64,000 nt of DNA from Rhineura floridana (taxonomy: Eukaryota; Chordata; Lepidosauria; Squamata; Rhineuridae): assembly GCF_030035675.1 (NCBI RefSeq), contig NC_084493.1, forward strand, positions 19,259,822-19,323,821. The letters run 5' to 3'. The notes under the pieces were generated by a model, which was not told the origin of the DNA, ran no database searches, and saw nothing but the letters and a program-made list of their open reading frames with translations. Each line of letters begins with the position of its first letter. The first letter of the stretch is position 1. The position numbers and the translations under genes were made by a program. This document shows positions 22,216 through 33,440 of the stretch, in pieces.

Positions 22216-22808
22216 TCATAGAATCATAGAATCGTAGAATTGAAAGGGGCCTATAAGGCCATCAAGTCCAATCCCCTGCTCAATACAGACATCTAAATTA
22301 AAGCATGCCCGACAGCTGGCTGTCCAGCTGCCTCTTAAATGCCTCCAGTGTTGGAGAGCCCACCATCTCCCTAGACAATTGGTTCCATTGTCATACCGCT
22401 CTAACAGTTAGGGAGTTTTTCCTGATGTTCAGTCGAAATCAGGCTTCTTGCAACTTGAGCCCATTATTCCGTGTCCTGCACTCTGGGACGATCGAGAAGA
22501 GATCCTGGCCCTCCTCTGTGTGACAACCTTTCATGTACTTGAAGAGTGCTATCATATCTCCCCTCAGTCTTCTCTTCTCAAGGCTAAACATGCCCAGTTC
22601 TTTCAGTCTCCCCTCATAGGGCTTTATTTCCAGTTCCCTGATCATGCTTGTTACCCTCCTCTGAACCTGTTCCAGTTTGTCTGCATCCTTCTTAAAATGC
22701 AGTGTCCCGAACTGGATGCAGTACTCAAGGTGAGGTCTAATCAGTGCCAAATAGAGGGAAACTAGAATTTCATGTGATTCTAAAATAGCATTTGCCTTTT
22801 TTGCAGTC
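22216..22808 (-). mobile_element. CR1 LINE, 5'-truncated 3' end
   Basis: The minus-strand translation holds the CR1 reverse-transcriptase C-terminus: LALIRPHLEYCIQF, LEQVQRRVTSMI and GMFSLEKRRLRGDMIALFKY. The 3' end (plus strand 22216-22240) shows the CR1 terminal octamer array, read on the minus strand as repeats of attctatg. The copy is well preserved, with an open frame down to 22439. Confidence 0.85.
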
Positions 22809-22809
22809 A

Positions 22810-23945
22810 CATGTATAAACTTTTGCTCCCTGCATTTTTCTTGAACCTGTCGTGCAGTGAAGATCATATCCACTGTCCCCCTGGAAGGGCAGAAACCATT
22901 TTGGGATTCAGGGAGGATGTCTTCTGAGATAGGTACGAGGCGATTTGTGAGGATCCTTGCAAGGATTTTACCTGCGGTAGCTAGAAGAGAGATGCCTCGG
23001 TAGTTCCCATAATCTGTTCTATCACCCTTCTTGAAAAGAGTGATAATTATAGCATCCCTAAAGTCTTCTGGGATCTCCTCCCTCATCCAGATTTTTTCGA
23101 TGAGCTTATGAAGTTGTTGTGTAAATTCAGGCCCACCTTCTTTAAAGACTTCAGCCAGAATCCCATCAGGTCCACTAGCTTTGTTATTCTTCATTTGATT
23201 AATGGCTTTACTGACTTTATCCAAATTAGGGGATACTGCAAGCTCATCTCTAATTTGTTGTTGTGGGATTTGCGAGAAGACCTCACCAGCCACGTAAGAG
23301 TTACGATTAAGGAGGTCGTGGTAATGCTCTTTCCAACACAGTGCAATAGACTCTTTGTCCTTTAGAAGTTTGGTACAATCTATTGAACGTAAGGGATTTG
23401 TACCATAATTTGTAGGTCCGTACATGGCCTTTGTGGCATTAAAAAAGCCCTGTGCATCATGAGCATCTGCAAAATGCTAGATTTCTTGAGCTTTCTTTAT
23501 CCACCAGGCGTTCTTAAGTTCTCTAGTTCTTCTTTGGACCTCAGCCTTTGCACTGGCATAATTTTTTTCCTTAGCAGCACAGTTAATGTCTTTTTGCCAT
23601 ATCTGGAAGGCTTTCCTTTTCTTGTCAATGATATGTTCAGTCTCACTATCATTCTCATCAAACCAGTCCTGATGTTTCTTAGTTTGGTATCCAATAGTTT
23701 GTTCACATGCTGCAATAATGGAAGTCTTCAGTTTAGTCCAGCGTTCCTTGATGTTTTCAGGGAGTTCCTTAGGTAGATGTTTCTTGAGAGTTGTTTGAAA
23801 GCAAGCTCGCTTAATAGGATCTTGAAGGGCATGGATTTTATGCCTTGGTTTTCTTCCTTGGAGCCTACATTGAGGAACAATATTAATGGCCATAGTGGAT
23901 CGAATTAATCAGTGATCTGTCCAGCAGTCATCGGCACTTGTCATG
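22810..23945 (-). mobile_element. RTE-like LINE fragment (endonuclease-RT linker and RT)
   Basis: The minus-strand translation shows non-LTR RT motifs: NNKASGPDGILAEVFKEGG, TLFKKGDRTDYGNYRGISLL and LPESQNGFCPSRGTVDMIFT. Upstream of these lies a linker with HQDWFDENDSETEHI and KRKAFQIWQKDINCA. Two open stretches (22439-23425 and 23477-23893) are in the same frame, split by one TAG at 23477-23479, probably from CAG. The RT is cut off after the QEKCREQ motif, before the catalytic YADD-type box, where CR1 sequence begins. I call it RTE-like; the exact clade is unsettled. Confidence 0.75.
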
Positions 23946-23954
23946 GCCCTAGTA

Positions 23955-24105
23955 AATACCTCTGAATACCAGTTGCTGGGAACCGTAAGTGGGGAGAGTG
24001 CTGTTGTGCTCAGATCCTGCTTGCTGGCTTCCCAGAGGCATTTGGTTAGCCAATGTGAGAGCAGAGTACTGGCCTAGATGGGTCTTCAGCCTCTGTCTCT
24101 TCTTT
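23955..24105 (+). mobile_element. CR1 LINE 3' fragment, plus strand
   Basis: The sense orientation of the common CR1 end is present: gaataccagttgctgggaac, ggcttcccagaggcatttgg, actggcctagatgggtcttc. It directly follows the 5' remnant of the RTE-like LINE. Confidence 0.65.
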
Positions 24106-24739
24106 ACGCAGAACATCACAGAGGCATCCCTACCATCCTCACTCTAGCCACTGATGTCTTCATTTTTTCCCATGTGGCAAAGGGAGAGAGGATGCAAGTA
24201 TCTTATCCGGACCATTCTAAGCATTCAAGGAAGGGCTTTGAATGTTCCAGCCCAACAGTTTGATGTGATACGAAACACACAAGCAGGCAAAAACTCATCT
24301 GACTTAAAATCAAAATTTATTTAGAGGGGAGGGGGGGAAATGACTTTACAAGTTGCTTCTCATTAACAAGAAAGGCAGATAAATAAAAGTAATTACAAAA
24401 ATCTGATGGGTTTTTTTTTGCAAATTACAAGGGGAAAAACGTTTAAAAATTTTTACAATCAGTAACCTACTTAACTTTTTACATAATTACAAATTAACAT
24501 ACAGCAATTTAGGTTGTTGATGTTTTTTACCCTCTCTACTGTTATACATTTTTCTTTTTAAAGTGTTGTGGTTTTTAACATTAATTTCAACCAGAAATAT
24601 GAACCAGGTACCTTTGTACAAACCTGGAGAAAAAAGGCAGAGAAGAGAGAAAGAACCAGTGAGAGAAAAATGTTGTTGTAATACATTTTCTGTCAATTAT
24701 GCATATATTGTGGCTGAGTTTTAACAATAACCTCAAACA

Positions 24740-24858
24740 GCCTTCCCCCAACCTGGTACTCCCTAGATGCTTTAGACTACAACTCCCATCAGCCCTGGCC
24801 ATGGGTTGATAGGAGTTGTAGTTCAAAACATCTGGAGACACCAGGTTGGGGAAGGCTG
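24740..24858. mobile_element. hAT foldback MITE, 119 bp
   Basis: The ends are CAGCCTTCCCCCAACCTGG and CCAGGTTGGGGAAGGCTG, with the core actacaactcccatcagccc. The flanking 8-mers acctcaaa and atctaaat match at 5 of 8. It lies in the candidate AKAP13 3' UTR. Confidence 0.8.
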
Positions 24859-26961
24859 ATCTAAATGAACCAGAGAATAATTGGAGAGATGCAGCCTTCT
24901 AACAGCTGCAGATTTTATTTAAATATACAAAATTCATCTCTCTATTTTGAACCATGTGGAATATGGACTCCACTCTCTGTGAAGAGAAGAAATGATGGCC
25001 ATTTTGTTTGTTTTTTTAGCATAACATTACCACTTCAAATGTCACCCATTTTGCTCCCACAGTCTCTCGCATCTCTCTGCAATGACCCACTGTCACGAAT
25101 CGTATTAGAGTAAACCACTGGCCTTGATCTCTCTTTCAAACTTAGCTACATTGCTAAAGGGAAAAATATACACCCCATCATGGATTGTGACCCTTCGCAT
25201 GGATGAAAGTAGGATGGTTAAAGCACAGGCTGGGGAAGTTTGTCTCCAACTTCAAGCAAGAGTTTGTCTCCAACTTCATTTAATTACAGCAGACTATTGT
25301 TTTTGAGAGAACTGAAATTGGTTCAGAGAAGACTCTGCTTTCTGTGTCTTATACTCACTCCTTTTCTCTCACTACCATGTCTGAACAAACAGGTAAAAAA
25401 ATAATAATCCCAGTCTGCAAAACCAATTTAGCACCACCACAAGTAGAATAAGCATACCAGGGATCTGGTTTTCAATTTGCCTTTAGATCTCTGAAAAGTG
25501 GCTAAAAGACAATGGGTTTTAGAGGTTGTTCCCCAGCAGTGGTCAATTGCATTTAATGCTCTACAGGTTATTTTTAATCAGTTTGATGGATCAGTGATCA
25601 ATTTAATATTTACATAAGTTTTTTTAAAAATAAAACACTTTAAAACAAAACAAAAAACCTCAGTAAACTTTTTTCTCTCTTTTTAAATCCAGACCTCTTT
25701 CAAATAAACCGAAAGATATTTTTTTAAGGCAAGCCCAGCTTGCAATTTGAGAACAAGCATCAAAAATAATAATTACTATAACAACAATAATAAAAAGTAG
25801 AACTCCACAGCTGCTTCCTGCATTGCTTTTGGGAGAGCAAATTTGTTTAGAGAGCTTCAGACTTAACCAAGCTGATGGAGGCTCCCCACGGCTGGCCAAG
25901 ACAGAGCTGACATTCCTGCAGTGGTCCCAGCACTGAAAGTTTCTTATAAAGTAAGATTTCCCCGTCTGTTTTTCATGCAAGGCTGTTGCACAAAAAAAGC
26001 TCCTGAGATGCTCTGAAGGGACAAGGCATCAAGACAATAGTGCAAACCTTTCATTTTAAAAAGGAGTCTGAAAAGGTGGCAGGGAAATAAAGCATTCATA
26101 TGTTTCAAGGATTGGGGCCCGTTTACTGGAGGTAATCTCTGAAACAAATGGGGACCGTTTATTTACCCTTGGCATCTCCACATTAGAAACTGCTCACAAG
26201 TTTATTACGTAATTCATTTTGCACTGGCAGAAAGTGCTAGATGGAACATCCTTTCATACCGACCTAAAATCTTCCCCTGGCCCTGTGGCCCTCCGCGGCC
26301 GGCCATCTTCTTGCTCCCAATGTAATGAAGCATGCATGATTAAGAGATCGAAGTCACCCCCTCCTGCCCACTTTGCAGAAAGAAAAACAGCTGACATTCC
26401 ATGAAGGACTAATCTCATAAACTCTATTTCTGAACCTGTACATCATTACTCACATGGGAAACAGCAAGCGCACCATTATGTGTGGCAGGTAGAGCAACTG
26501 CCTGGGCGCCCTGGGTGCTGTTAGCAATTCAGAGGGAAAAGACTGGCTTCCTATAGCCATGAACACAGCCAAATGGTCAAGAAGTGATGGGAAGTCATGC
26601 GGAAGGGAACTGGCCTAGCGATGCTTGTAGTCACCGGAGTGAGGGATCCTTGCTCTACCACTCCAACATTAGAGTAGTGCATGACCAGAAAAATTAATTC
26701 TGTTATCCAAAAACAGAAAAGAAAAAGGAAGAACCAAGGGCCAAACTCTCCTGAAGGCTTATAAGATGGAAAACCCACCATGAATTGCCTTCCCCACACC
26801 TCAATTTTCAAGTGGCAAAGGGTAGTGTCAAGGGATTATATATATATATATATATAAAGGTATTTCAGGTTGTGATAAGAAGCCATTCTACCACAGGGGT
26901 TATTTTTTTTTTTTTATCTCACAGCACCTCTTCCACCTCAAAAATGATGGTGCGTACCAAT

Positions 26962-27142
26962 CAGTGGTGGCTGGTGGCTCCAGTGTCAGTGGGGGAATGG
27001 AATCCACTCCAGGTTTTAGTCTGAACTTTCAAGGAGCAGTCAAAATAGGTTCAACACCTAGGGCAGCACCTTGAAAGTTTGGACTAAAACCCAGAGCAGA
27101 TTCCACTGCCCTACTGACATCGGAGCCCCCAGCCCACCACAG
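26962..27142. mobile_element. hAT foldback MITE, third family, 181 bp
   Basis: The element starts CAGTGGTGGCTGGTGGCTCC and ends GAGCCCCCAGCCCACCACAG. Its two halves are inverted copies (ttttagtctgaactttcaag against cttgaaagtttggactaaaa). A perfect 8-bp duplication, gtaccaat, flanks it at 26954-26961 and 27143-27150. Confidence 0.88.
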
Positions 27143-27194
27143 GTACCAATGCAATCAACTCCAGTGATGACAGGAACTTTGAGATTCTTAAGGG

Positions 27195-27327
27195 TAACTG
27201 AACTGTGGCCTTCCAGTTGTTATCAGACTACAGTTTCCATCATCCCTGACCACTGGACATGCTGGTGGGGTGCTGATGGGAGCTGCAAGTCCAACCACAT
27301 CTGGAAGGCCACAGACTCCCCGCCCCA
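27195..27327. mobile_element. hAT foldback MITE, common family
   Basis: The arms gtggccttccagttgttatc and acatctggaaggccacagac frame the core gatgggagctgcaagtccaa. The outermost CAG/CTG ends are worn. Confidence 0.65.
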
Positions 27328-27855
27328 TCTTAACTAGTGCTCAGCCACCAAGTCTCCTTTGTCAGATGAGAAAAGTCAGGAGAGTAGACTGGATTGCCTG
27401 CAAGCAGAAGCAAAAGGCAGAATCCCTACATCACCAATGCAGTCGATTTTCAACCTTAGTTGCAGCCACACAAATGGCTTTGAAGGCAACATTTCTGGCA
27501 AGGAGATGAAAACAAATTTGGAGGACGAGTAAATATTACGAATGCGATTGCTGAGAGAAGCCAAGGGAAGAAAAACAGAATTTAGGTGGTTGTTTTTCGT
27601 TTTTGCCTCTTGGAATAAAAGAATTACCATCTATTGGGCAAAAAGATCTTGGAGGTATCTATGGTGCATTAGTAGCTTTCTAGTGGGAACTACTAATACC
27701 TAAGGTTGAGGTGGGAGAGCTGCATTCTGGGAGAGGAAGCATTCTCATGCCAGGGAGTCAGGCCGTACCTCGTGTTTAATTTAAAAGGGAATTAAGAGTA
27801 GTTGTAGTTTAAACATTTGCCTGTTGTGGTTTTCTTGCAGTGATTTCTAAAGAAG

Positions 27856-28000
27856 GGATGGGGGACCTGATGCTCTTCAGACATTTGTTGGACCATAACT
27901 CCCATCAGCCCCAGCCAGCATAGCATGGACCCCAGTCATGTATGATGGGAGTTAGGAGTCCAACAATGTTTGGACAGCCACAAGTCCTCGTCCAGTTGAT
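27856..28000. mobile_element. hAT foldback MITE, common family, diverged
   Basis: The copy contains cagacatttgttggaccata, actcccatcagccccagcc and the opposing gagtccaacaatgtttggac. No target duplication was identified. Confidence 0.6.
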
Positions 28001-28497
28001 CTTCTGTCTCGCTCTTTCCGTTTTTAAAGATTGCCTTTTCATGTTTCATTCCCACTTGGGAGCCTTTACCAGTTCCATTCATGTACATTTCCCCCTCCAT
28101 CAAGGAGAAGATTCCTGATACCATTTCTGGGAACTGCTAGCTGTAAGCCAGCCAGATGCCTCCACTATTCCCACAATGCATGTGTTTAGGAACCCTACCA
28201 CACATCCTGCAAACAGGCCCTCAAACTCTACCCAGAAGTCACCTTCGTAATCAAGTTGGTCACTCTGCTGCTACCCAACCTTGAGTCCTTTCCCCAAAAC
28301 ACGAACACATGTGAAGAGGGTGTGTGTGCTGGTGGCAAAAGCATTTGAACCAAGTGTCACAAAGTAAAAGAGATATTTAATATCAACACAGTCCCTGAAA
28401 TAGTTCATCAGGTATCCACTAACCCTTTAGGGTAGAGCTAAGCTCAGCCACTTTTCTGTACAGAATTAAAGCATATCCCAATGGATACACAGCTACA

Positions 28498-28499
28498 TT

Positions 28500-28533
<34 letters not shown>

Positions 28534-28545
28534 CTTATATATAAG
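28498..28545. repeat. (TA)n microsatellite
   Basis: Alternating AT with short interruptions (tatatatatatatatat, then ttatatatatatac). It lies within the candidate AKAP13 3' UTR. Confidence 0.9.
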
Positions 28546-29075
28546 GATATGTACAGGAATATCTATATATGTCAGTGTACAAAACACTGCTTAAAGAGCC
28601 CTGTGCTTTTGCCATACGGAGGGCTTTTGGGTTTCAGTGGACTTCTCCAAGAGAAGATCAGCTAGGCTGCCCTGGGACTCATTTTCCCAATCTTTGGAGA
28701 TGAAAAACAGAAGCAGGGAATGTCTGTCTGTCCATCTTGACAGCCAACATTGCACACAGTAGTGGGTGCTTTTTTCCTTCTTTTTCTTGTAGAGACCATG
28801 TGCAGCCAAAACCAAGCCCGCCCAGTCTGGCTACAATCCAGAGTCTGATGCTTTCATTTCCTGCTGCCTTTTAAGACACCTTTTTAAAGGTAATGGATCC
28901 AGTTGGGAGCAGGCTGCAAACTGGGCACGCAGGTGGGTTTCAGCTGTAAGAAAAGTCCGACTGCAGCTCAAGGCAGAGGAAGGAGAGCCAGTGATGCATC
29001 AGTCTTGCGTTGCATCCCTCTCTGCAGGGCAGAACATGAGGTGGTCTCATCCATGTGGGATCCTGGACAGTGGGG

Positions 29076-29125
29076 TCAGCAAAAGATCTCCTCACCCTCT
29101 GGTGCTGCTTCTGGTGAGTGAGCCT
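29076..29125 (-). CDS. AKAP13: AKAP13 last coding exon (C-terminus and stop)
   Basis: After the acceptor (cctttttccag) the exon encodes the second and third bases of a Glu codon, then AHSPEAAPEGEEIFC and TGA (29078-29076). The end GEEIFC is the conserved AKAP13 terminus. It joins in phase to the G left by the exon at 32285. The 3' UTR continues downstream. Confidence 0.92.
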
Positions 29126-29309
29126 CTGGAAAAAGGAAGAAAATCACAAGCAACATCAACATTGTGCCAAAGGGCCACATTTTTCCTGCTCTCTTGCTCA
29201 GAGCTGTGAAGACCAACCCCAATATTCTAAATGCAACTTCCATCCCATTTCCACAGAAGGAAAGAGGCCACAAAGAAACATTTTGGCCTTCCTTCTCAGT
29301 ATCTGTTGT

Positions 29310-29420
29310 ATCTTCAGGTGTTGGACTATAACGTCCATCAGAGGCCACGCTGGCTGGGGCTAATGAGGGTGGAGAGTTGAGCATATGCAGGGCCACAGGT
29401 TCACCATCCCTGGTGTAAGG
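29310..29420. repeat. Old hAT foldback MITE in the last AKAP13 intron
   Basis: The right arm is clear (cacgctggctggggctaatg, gccacaggttcaccatccct). The left arm is reduced to ttggactataacgtccatca. Confidence 0.5.
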
Positions 29421-29479
29421 CTTTCTACCAAGATCACCCATTTTAGTTCCACTCATAAATCCATCAAGACCTCCAAATA

Positions 29480-30715
29480 TCCGAACTTTAGTCCTGGAAG
29501 ACTACTGCTCGACCCCCTGGCCGTTGGCCTACGGGGTCCCGCAAGATTCCATTCTGTCTCCCATGTTCTTTAACATTTATATGAAGCCGGTGGGAGAGGT
29601 CATTGGGAGATTTAGAGTACAATGTCATCAATATGCTGATGACACTCAATTCTCTCTCTCCCTACCACCTGATTGCAGGGAGGGAGTGCTCATCCAAATC
29701 TGGTGCCTGGAGGCTGTGAAGGGATGGATGTGGGCTAAGAAACTGAAACTTAATCTGCACAAGACGGAAGTGTTGCTGGTCAAGGGGGAAACTGCCCCAG
29801 GGATGGGGTTGCAATCCCCTTGGAGGAGCAGGTTCGCAGTTTGGGAGTCCTCCTGGATCCTGCCCTGCTGCTTGAATATCACATGGATATTGTAGCCAGG
29901 AGTGCTTTTGGTCAACTCAAACTGGTCTACCAGCTGTGTCCATTCCTGGAAGCAGTTGACTTGGCCAAGTGACACATGCATTGGTGACATTGAGGCTTGA
30001 CTACTGTAACGCACTCTATGAACCTTTGAAAACGGTTCAGAAATTACAGTTGGTTCAAAATGCAGCAGCCAGAATGTTAACTGGAACATGGCACAGGGAG
30101 TATTATCACCCCTGTGGTTTATCAACTCCACTGGCTCCCAATTTGTTTCTGAGCCCAATTCAGACTGCTGGTTTTGACCTTTAAAGCCCTAAATGGCCTT
30201 GGACCAATGTACCTGAGGGACCACTTACACCCATATGTACCTGCCCGGGATTTAAGATCATCTGCCTCTGGTCTCTTCTGCGTGCCTGGAATGAAAGATG
30301 CTAGACTGACAGGCACGCGGGAGAGAGCCTTTTCAGCTGTGGCCCCCCAAGCTTGGAATACCCTACCCCAAGAAGCCCATTCTGCTCCCTCCCTAATGGT
30401 TTTCCAGAGACGTTTGAAAACCATCTTGTTCCAGGGAGCCTTTGGGAGAGATTGATGGGAGAGCCTGAGACTGTTTTTACGCTTTTATTTTAATTTTTCC
30501 TTTTTTAGTCCCTTTAGTACCAGTCCCATGTGCGTGTGTGTGTGTGTGTGTATACGTATTGTATTTTATGTATTTTAATTTCCTCTAGTGTTTTTTATTG
30601 TGTACAATTTTATTATGTATGTGTGCAATTTTATTGTAAGCTGCCCCGAGTGCCATATAATAGGGTAGAAGGGTGTGATAGAAATATTTCTAAATAAATA
30701 AACTTTACTCTGAAA
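29480..30715 (+). mobile_element. L2-clade LINE, decayed, antisense to AKAP13
   Basis: Plus-strand frames hold L2 reverse-transcriptase pieces: GVPQDSILSPMFFNIYMKPV, then CHQYADDTQFSLSL (YADD box) and the C-terminal RERAFSAVAPQAWNTLPQEA. The 3' end has an A-rich tail with taaataaataaa. Several frameshifts break the frame. It lies in the last AKAP13 intron. A (TG)n tract occurs at about 30533-30552. Confidence 0.85.
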
Positions 30716-31299
30716 CCCTTAAAAAAGGCCTTTTCTCTCTTCAGGCCTAACTTAAAATCTTAATCTATGAATTTAGTAAACAAGATCTGATCTCTGCCTT
30801 CCCTGAAATAATCTCTCCCTTGTCAAATGGAAACTTTTACTTCCCTGTTTGGTTTTGGTATGTGCCTGTTTTACTGTATTTGATATGGTCTGAAGACATA
30901 CTCAATAAATTTTATTCTGATACTAAGATCAAATGGCAATCCTGGAGTTGCTCCTGAACTTTATTAAACTCCACCACTGGATTTTTCAACAAACCTTTCC
31001 TTGGACAAATTTGTGGACACGTTGCCTCTTTCTGTTTCTGCAGTATCAAGCAGAGTGACAAAAGTCTGTAATACCCGATGCCTCAAAACCATTTCGGCCT
31101 ATTATTGAGACACCCCTTGTCCTAACCAGCTATGGTCGTATTCGTGGCTAATTTGGCTCCACCGAATTTCCCCCTTTCTGGTACTCTTTGTACTCATCTG
31201 TTACGGGTACACAAGGTTGGTTTGGTTTGTTGCTGTGTTGATTAAAACAGTAAATATTTTTTTAAAAAACATTTCCTTGGGTCAACCCAAACACCACTG

Positions 31300-31510
31300 A
31301 TGAAAAAACTTTTTTTAACTGTACTTTAGAATATATTTAACTGTTTTATAATATTTCAGCTGCGTTTTAGAATATTTTTTAATTGTAATTGTGTTTTGGC
31401 ATATTTTTATCTGTTTTTAGTATGCTTTTCTTTCATGTTCGATTGTTTTGTTTATGTTTGCCACTCTGGGCTCCTTCGGGAGAAAGGGCAGAATATGAAT
31501 TCAACTAACA
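31300..31510 (+). repeat. LINE 3' UTR and tail
   Basis: T-rich sequence with repeated 'ttttagaatat' units leads into gccactctgggctccttcgg and agggcagaatatgaattcaa, the same 3' tail as at 51360-51420. An (AGC/AGT)n tract follows at about 31512-31540. Confidence 0.6.
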
Positions 31511-32284
31511 ATAGCAGTAGTAGCAGCAGCAGTAGTACCACCACCTTCAAAGCAGGCAGGGGAGGGAGGGGCCATCATAGAAGTGGATGCCTGATTTCAG
31601 TTCCAAGGCACATCAGGAGCTGCCAGAGAACCAGTTTCCTGCCGCCAATGCCAAAGGCGAGAACTACAAGCGCTTCACACTGGGGCGTGGTGGACCCAAA
31701 TCCTAGCCCTAGGAATCAGATGACCCTGGAGGACTAGCTGCATACTTTTGCCTGCTTACATCCTTTAACTCCACTCCTTCCTCTTAAAAATGAAGCCTCC
31801 AGATTGATTCCTTCTAAGTGCCCAGATTGCTCCTGCCTGCTGCCTCTCCTCTGCTCCAAGTACTTGTTTCCTCTCCAGATGTGAGGGCTCAATTTCCGTC
31901 AGGAAAACTGCTGGTCTATTAGGGCAAGTGGGGCACTGCCCTAACACGCTCAGTCTGTCCTCAGAGAGCCTCCCCTGTCTGCCTTCTTTCTTACAAAGAG
32001 GCTAGGGGGTGAGGAGCTTCCTCCTCCTCCTCTCTCAGCACAGCCCTGGCAAAGCTCAGCCGTGAGGAGGATGGGGACAAAACTAGAATCAATGGGCTCT
32101 GCCTGTTCCTTGGCTCTGGCTCCTTCTACTGTTGGGGCTCCCAGCACTCCACCCTATCAGTCTCGTTGGGCACCAGCTACCACCGCAGACAGCTGGGCAG
32201 AAGGAGGTCTTATATGCCTTAACTCCTTCGGGTTCCCAGAGACTTAAAACACATCTTGGCAAATCAAAAGAACCCTTTGCTTAC

Positions 32285-32606
32285 CGGACGGCTGTGAACG
32301 GTGCCCTTTGCCCTTCTTCTTCTTTTCCTTCTTCTCCTTTGGCTTGGCTAAGCCAAAGAGGCGGTTTGGCGCCTGACCCTGTCCCTCGGCCGGTTTGCTG
32401 GTCTGGCTTGATGTCGTCGTGCCGAGTAAGTGGAAAGTGCCTTTCTCTTTATGTGTCCTTGAGAGGCTGCTCCTTTTGGGTGACCCAGAGAGTTCTTTCT
32501 CCAAAGGGCCCTGTCTGGGCAGGGAGGAACTCGGTTGCTTGGAAGACGAGTTCTCTGGCACAGGCAGGGAAGGGGTCCTAGCTATCTTGCCATGCTGGTT
32601 GAACAG
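32285..32606 (-). CDS. AKAP13: AKAP13 coding exon, Ser-rich and basic C-terminal region
   Basis: The exon is 322 bases, starting in phase 0 after tctacctttgcag and ending CCGTCCG before gtaagc. It encodes LFNQHGKIARTPSLP, a Ser/Gln-rich stretch, SGSPKRSSLSRTHKEKG, NRLFGLAKPKEKKEKKKKGK and HRSQPS. The SPKR..S.SRTHK motif and the KPKEKKEKKKK cluster match AKAP13. The Ser/Lys-rich make-up suggests a disordered, phosphorylatable region (inference). Confidence 0.93.
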
Positions 32607-32619
32607 CTGCAAAGGTAGA

Positions 32620-33335
32620 AGAGAAAACAAAGGATGGATATAAAATAGGTATGGGGGCAGCAGCGGTGTAGGTGTCACATGAGTTGGAGGGGGGGGGAAG
32701 CACCCATGAAAATAAGAGGTGGCCTACTGGATGAGACCAGGCTGGTCAAAAGTATTGGGGTATACCCAAGGTAGTGCTAAGTTAAAGTCCCTAAGTGGCA
32801 CACTTGTTCCGCTGGTGAATTGTCTTGCACCAGTGAAATGGTGCGCAAGAGAATACCTAAGCAGGTTGCAGGTAGCTGTTGCACAACAGAATGCACTATT
32901 GGGCAGAGGACGCTAGATACAGCCCTTTGTTTCCAACATTGGAGAGTCAGAAGACTCTGGGGAAACCCACAAAAGCAGAGCATGAAGCCCTCACCTGACT
33001 GGCCCCACTGTTTGGTATTCAGACAGACACAACTTTCAGATCATGCAAGTTGCTAACAGCCATGGATAAACCTCCTCCTCCAATCAGAGGCCACCTCCAC
33101 ACCTTGATGTGGTGACATATCAGTCTGCATCAATGCCTCCTTTTTAAGCCAAGCAGCAAAACCTTCCCCTGCCTAGTCTTAGGTCCCAAAAGCAATTGTT
33201 AACAAAAGTGCACTGCAGCTGCAAATGGTGGGACAAACCACTCAGGGACACGCCACCAGCTTCTGCTCTTTGTGTTTCTCCTCTATTTAATCTTATTTCA
33301 TCAATGCAGTTGACAGACAGGGCCTGCAAACTTGT
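32620..33335. other. AKAP13 intron, no recognised feature
   Basis: Only a short G-rich run (about 32686-32696) and unassigned sequence were seen. At 32785-32935, cacttgttccgctggtgaat and gcaccagtgaaatggtgcgc are mutually palindromic words, possibly an old hairpin repeat. Confidence 0.35.
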
Positions 33336-33339
33336 GAAA

Positions 33340-33440
33340 AAATGGAAATGGACTGCCTTCAAATCGGTCCCGACTTATGGCGACCCTATGAATAGGGTTT
33401 TCGTGGTAAGCGGTATTCAGAGGTGGCCATTGCCTTACAA
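33340..33440 (-). mobile_element. BovB/Sauria-SINE-related tail, minus strand
   Basis: The plus strand reads cgacttatggcgaccctatg and aatagggttttcgtggtaag, the reverse of the tail motif ttcatagggtcgccataag seen at 21110. It is a short, widely dispersed squamate repeat. Confidence 0.55.

Larger units (their letters stand above)
24296..29075 (-). other. AKAP13: Candidate AKAP13 3' UTR
   Basis: The stretch after the AKAP13 stop has no splice-like coding blocks. On the minus strand the hexamer AATAAA (plus-strand 24316-24321) lies at its far end, just before the LINE pile-up, so it may be the poly(A) signal. Embedded in it are hAT foldbacks (24740, 26962, 27200, 27856) and AT arrays (about 26837-26858 and 28498-28545). 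A shorter 3' UTR using another signal is equally possible without transcript data. Confidence 0.4.

Noticed and set aside
22439-23425. A possible host gene of 328 codons on the minus strand
   Set aside because: It is made of LINE reverse-transcriptase pieces of two families.
31396-31737. A frame with a serine run
   Set aside because: The run is an AGC/AGT microsatellite after a LINE tail.
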